Positions 63,946-64,000 of a DNA stretch of 64,000 nt are shown here, in pieces. The notes under the pieces are model-generated. The model ran no database searches. It was given only the letters and a program-made list of their open reading frames with translations, and had not been told where the DNA came from. The translations under genes and the position numbers were made by a program. Each line of letters starts with the position of its first letter. Position 1 is the first letter of the stretch. Source of the stretch: Yersinia frederiksenii ATCC 33641 (GTDB lineage Bacteria > Pseudomonadota > Gammaproteobacteria > Enterobacterales > Enterobacteriaceae); the NCBI RefSeq assembly GCF_000754805.1, contig NZ_KN150731.1, forward strand, positions 2,901,886 to 2,965,885, in the 5' to 3' direction.

Positions 63946-64000
63946 TAATCAGCCTCACGGACAGTGCTGTTAAGTGAAGCTAATTGTGCTTCAAGGGCTG
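63945..64000 (-). CDS. waaF: WaaF, LPS heptosyltransferase II, C-terminal end only
   Basis: Only the last 17 or so codons are in the window, reading ALEAQLASLNSTVREAD to a TAA stop. The call rests on position: waaF precedes waaC in enterobacteria, and the one-base stop/start overlap shows an operon. The residues alone are too few to prove the family. Confidence 0.65.
   Translation of the reverse strand, partial: ALEAQLASLNSTVREAD

Overview
The window reads as a chromosome segment of a Yersinia-like enterobacterium (Yersiniaceae, order Enterobacterales). The housekeeping proteins closely resemble their E. coli counterparts, and gene order largely follows E. coli. The waaA-waaE-coaD arrangement, the single-copy Spot 42 and CsrC RNAs, and short palindromic repeats ending in TATACCC/GGGTATA-type sequence fit Yersinia. 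The species cannot be fixed from the sequence alone. All calls come from reading the sequence and from remembered family knowledge; no database search was run.

Layout. 1-2.7 kb is the distal end of an rRNA operon (23S 3' part, 5S, terminators). 2.7-23.1 kb is a conserved block: mobBA, yihD-srkA-dsbA, polA, Spot 42, engB, CsrC, yihI-hemN, the nitrogen-control genes glnA-ntrB-ntrC with a sigma-54 promoter and NtrC sites, typA, yihX, yihY-dtd and fabY. 23.1-27.6 kb is AT-rich and accessory: a small Ner/Nlp-type regulator followed by five tandem paralogous PAS-LuxR regulators that bear traces of gene conversion. It lies exactly where two blocks that are far apart in E. coli K-12 meet. 27.6-40.9 kb is conserved again: yicH, xanP, gltS, recG-trmH-spoT-rpoZ-gmk, ligB, yicG.

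41.2-52.3 kb is a second accessory zone between yicG and yicC. It holds a DUF3574 lipoprotein, a NupC-type transporter, a convergent pair of an RpfF-type fatty-acid signal synthase and an RpfR-type cyclic-di-GMP enzyme, a DUF4282 membrane protein, a decayed metallo-beta-lactamase-fold gene, a LysE-type exporter, a GNAT acetyltransferase, a LysR regulator divergent from an oxidoreductase cluster, and a YhcN-like periplasmic protein. 52.4-64 kb is conserved: yicC, rph-pyrE, slmA, dut-coaBC, radC, rpmBG-mutM, coaD-waaE-waaA, waaC and the end of waaF.

How the genes work together. The conserved blocks serve stringent response and nucleotide supply (spoT, rpoZ, gmk, rph, pyrE, dut), nitrogen control (glnA-ntrBC), DNA repair (polA, recG, mutM, radC) and LPS inner-core synthesis (waaA, waaE, waaC, waaF). 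The most notable content is signalling: the five-gene PAS-LuxR array and the RpfF/RpfR pair each suggest sensing of small molecules, one through DNA-binding regulators and the other through cyclic-di-GMP.
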